NCBI GenBank assembly: GCA_964291445.2
Contig: OZ219864.1
Location: 682,001 to 746,000 of the forward strand
Direction of reading: 5' to 3'
Source of the DNA: JAPOXR01 sp964291445
GTDB taxonomy: Bacteria > Pseudomonadota > Alphaproteobacteria > Rhodobacterales > Rhodobacteraceae
Length of the DNA stretch: 64,000 nucleotides
Shown here: piece after piece, positions 62,378 through 64,000 of the stretch
Position numbering within the stretch: position 1 is the first letter of the stretch
Layout of the letters: each line of letters opens with the position of its first letter
Program-made: the position numbers and the translations under genes
Notes under the pieces: generated by a model
Seen by the model: the letters and a program-made list of their open reading frames with translations, nothing else
Database searches by the model: none
Told to the model about the DNA's origin: nothing

Positions 62378-63818
62378 GGCGGCTCCATTCGCGCTCACCG
62401 CGTCGAGCCGCCATGGCATGATGCTGACGGCGGTCAACCGGCAGGCCGAAGCGAAGGGGATGGCAATCGGCATGCGTCTTGCCGATGCCCGCGCCCTGTT
62501 GCCCGGTCTTGCCACCGCCACCGCCAATCCGGCGGAGGACCGGCGCGGACTCGAAAGGCTGGCATTCTGGTGCAACCGTTTCACGCCTTCCAGCGCGGTT
62601 GACGGGGCTGACGGCCTCCTGCTTGACATTACCGGCGCTGCCCACCTGTTCGGCGGCGAAGCAATGATGATGGCGGAGGTGGAGGCATGTTTTGCCGGCC
62701 TCGGCATCGAGGTGCAGGCCGGTCTTGCCGACACGGCCGCCGCTGCCTGGGCGCTTGCCCGCTTCGGCGGGAAAGGGAGCCGCATCGCACTGCCCGGCAC
62801 CACCGCCGACGCGCTGGCGCCGTTGCCGGTCGAAGCCCTGCGCATCACGGACGGGGATTCCCGTCGGCTGCATCGTCTCGGCCTCGACACGATCGGCGCT
62901 CTCGAAGCCCTGCCGCCGGCCACGCTTGCACGCCGCTTCGGTCGCCGTGGGGAGGAATGCGCCGTGCCGGAGCGTCTCGGCCGGGTGTTCGGCCGTTATC
63001 CCGACCCGGTCTTGCCGATCTCGCCGCCGCCCGCATGCATTGCACGGCTGGGCCTTGCGGAACCGCTGACCGATCCTGCGGGGCTGGCGGCGGGGTTGGA
63101 CCGGCTTGCCCAGGATCTCTGCGCCTCCCTGGAATGGGAGGGGCTCGGTGTCCGGAAGCTGAAAATCCTGTTTTTCCGGGTGGATTGTAGTGCGATTCAG
63201 CATGATGTCAGGGCCGGGCGTGCCACCCGCAACAGCGCACATCTCAAGCAGCTCCTTGCCGGGAAAATCGCGGCGGTGGATCCCGGGTTCGGGATTGATG
63301 CAATGGTGCTCCACGCGGTCCGCACCGAACCGTTGGTGCCGGAACAGGTCCGGCTGGCGCGGGATGCTGGAAGCGCGGGCGGGCTCGACCTGCTGGTTGA
63401 CCGCCTGCGGTCCCGTCTCGGCGAGCGAGCGGTGTTTCGCCTGGAGCCGGCCGAGAGCCACGTGCCGGAACGCGCCATGCGGCGGGTGATGCCTGGCCGG
63501 GATGTGGCGGCGTGGCGCGCATGCCCGCCGCTGTCGCCGCGTCCCGTTCGCCTGTTTGACCGGCCCGAGCCGGTGGATGGCGTGGCCGGATTGGCGGACG
63601 GACCACCAATGCTGTTCACCTGGCGGCGGGTGGTGCGTCGCGTCGCTCGGGCAGAGGGGCCGGAGCGCATCGAGCCGGAATGGTGGGCCAGCGATCCGGG
63701 CGGCGGGACACGCGACTATTACCGTATCGAGGACATGGAAGGCCGGCGCTACTGGCTCTACAGGATGGCCGGATGTGAAGGCTTGCCCCGCTGGTATGTT
63801 CACGGGCTCTACGGATGA
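62274..63818 (+). CDS. imuB: ImuB, Y-family polymerase-like mutasome protein
   Basis: A 514-residue Y-family polymerase relative. The GTG at 62274 gives the usual ImuB start VKRVISLWLPRWPIDRLRRM. The finger/palm region has GMRLADARALLPGL. The palm acidic patch that catalytic Y-family polymerases have as SIDEAYLD reads SAVDGADGLLLDITG, so the catalytic Glu is lost, as expected for ImuB, which only bridges DnaE2 to the clamp. It overlaps imuA by 104 bases and dnaE2 by four. Confidence 0.92.
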   Translation: MKRVISLWLPRWPIDRLRRMRAGIRSRPSRGQPAKAAPFALTASSRHGMMLTAVNRQAEAKGMAIGMRLADARALLPGLATATANPAEDRRGLERLAFWCNRFTPSSAVDGADGLLLDITGAAHLFGGEAMMMAEVEACFAGLGIEVQAGLADTAAAAWALARFGGKGSRIALPGTTADALAPLPVEALRITDGDSRRLHRLGLDTIGALEALPPATLARRFGRRGEECAVPERLGRVFGRYPDPVLPISPPPACIARLGLAEPLTDPAGLAAGLDRLAQDLCASLEWEGLGVRKLKILFFRVDCSAIQHDVRAGRATRNSAHLKQLLAGKIAAVDPGFGIDAMVLHAVRTEPLVPEQVRLARDAGSAGGLDLLVDRLRSRLGERAVFRLEPAESHVPERAMRRVMPGRDVAAWRACPPLSPRPVRLFDRPEPVDGVAGLADGPPMLFTWRRVVRRVARAEGPERIEPEWWASDPGGGTRDYYRIEDMEGRRYWLYRMAGCEGLPRWYVHGLYG

Positions 63819-64000
63819 TGCGCCCGCCAGGCGACATCCCCTATGCCGAATTGCAGGTGATCAGCAATTTCAGCTTTCTCAGGGGCGCATCGCATGCCGG
63901 GGAGCTGGTGGAGACGGCGGCAGGGCTGGGGCTTCAGGCCGTCGGCATCGCCGACCGAAACACGCTTGCCGGCACGGTGCGGGCCCACATGGCCGCGAAA
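63815..64000 (+). CDS. dnaE2: DnaE2 error-prone polymerase (3' partial)
   Basis: The first 62 codons of the error-prone replicative polymerase DnaE2 (ImuC) are present and run off the right edge. The PHP-domain opening is clear: YAELQVISNFSFLRGASHAG, then ELVETAAGLGLQAVGIADRN. It starts ATGATG overlapping the imuB stop. This completes the imuA-imuB-dnaE2 SOS cassette. Confidence 0.93.
   Translation, partial: MMRPPGDIPYAELQVISNFSFLRGASHAGELVETAAGLGLQAVGIADRNTLAGTVRAHMAAK

Noticed and set aside
1..64000. CRISPR arrays, rRNA or tRNA genes
   Set aside because: No regularly spaced repeats, conserved rRNA stretches or credible tRNA cloverleaf were seen. A covariance-model scan would settle tRNAs and small RNAs.

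Overview
The window looks like a chromosome segment of a GC-rich alphaproteobacterium. Three things point there: the layout of the RNase PH/RdgB/HemW, HrcA/GrpE and DnaK/DnaJ genes; an imuA-imuB-dnaE2 mutasome cassette; and an alphaproteobacterial LexA box (GAAC-N7-GAAC) in front of imuA. Decayed transposase, integrase and recombinase fragments and several toxin-antitoxin pairs are scattered through it. Together with a halogenating peptide pathway and organosulfonate enzymes, this would fit a host-associated marine (for example sponge-associated) bacterium. The lifestyle and lineage are inference.

Layout. 0-1.8 kb: C-terminal part of a probable Na/phosphate cotransporter, then IS630 and tyrosine-integrase debris. 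1.8-8.1 kb: housekeeping genes hemW, rdgB, rph, a divergent S-adenosylhomocysteinase-like gene, hrcA and grpE. 8.2-10.2 kb: comE, comD, slcC, which convert sulfolactate through sulfopyruvate to sulfoacetaldehyde. 10.3-14.3 kb: dnaJ, dnaK and an AlkB-type dioxygenase. 14.3-17.3 kb: an island of debris (TnpB, AbiEii and XRE fragments, ISAs1 remnant) around an intact-looking zeta-toxin pair.

17.7-26.8 kb is the most striking region: a RiPP biosynthetic cluster on the minus strand. It has two precursor peptides with identical nitrile-hydratase-like (NHLP) leaders and different short cores, each core ending in Trp; an FAD-dependent tryptophan halogenase; a 49-residue remnant or miniature of the NHLP-type HlyD adaptor; a C39-peptidase ABC exporter; a second NHLP-type ABC permease/ATPase; and a CmcJ/NvfI-type oxidoreductase. 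The expected product is a very short peptide with a C-terminal halogenated tryptophan, possibly further oxidised, cut after Gly-Gly and exported.

27.4-33.2 kb: map, a FitA/VapC-type toxin-antitoxin pair, a decayed serine recombinase, a CaiB CoA-transferase, a YjbR-like protein and an HMG-CoA lyase-like enzyme. 33.2-39.9 kb: putA, an EF-G-like GTPase and a CinA-like molybdopterin-binding protein. 39.9-42.2 kb: a fucose-isomerase-like protein coupled to a PfkB kinase resembling sulfofructose kinase, a possible second organosulfonate module. 42.9-43.6 kb: Phd/PemK toxin-antitoxin pair. 43.9-53.8 kb: a long, tightly coupled catabolic operon (ABC importer, FAD oxidoreductase, CoA-transferase, enoyl-CoA hydratase, ferredoxin, LysR regulator, amidohydrolase, SnoaL-like protein).

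54.1-60.1 kb: a foreign-looking, lower-GC segment in which a 5'-truncated DndA-type cysteine desulfurase faces a 5'-truncated, very large DptH-like FtsK-type ATPase. This looks like the collapsed remnant of a DNA phosphorothioation modification/restriction island. 60.2-64.0 kb: a transposase fragment, a DUF1640-like coiled-coil membrane protein, and the SOS mutasome cassette running off the right edge.
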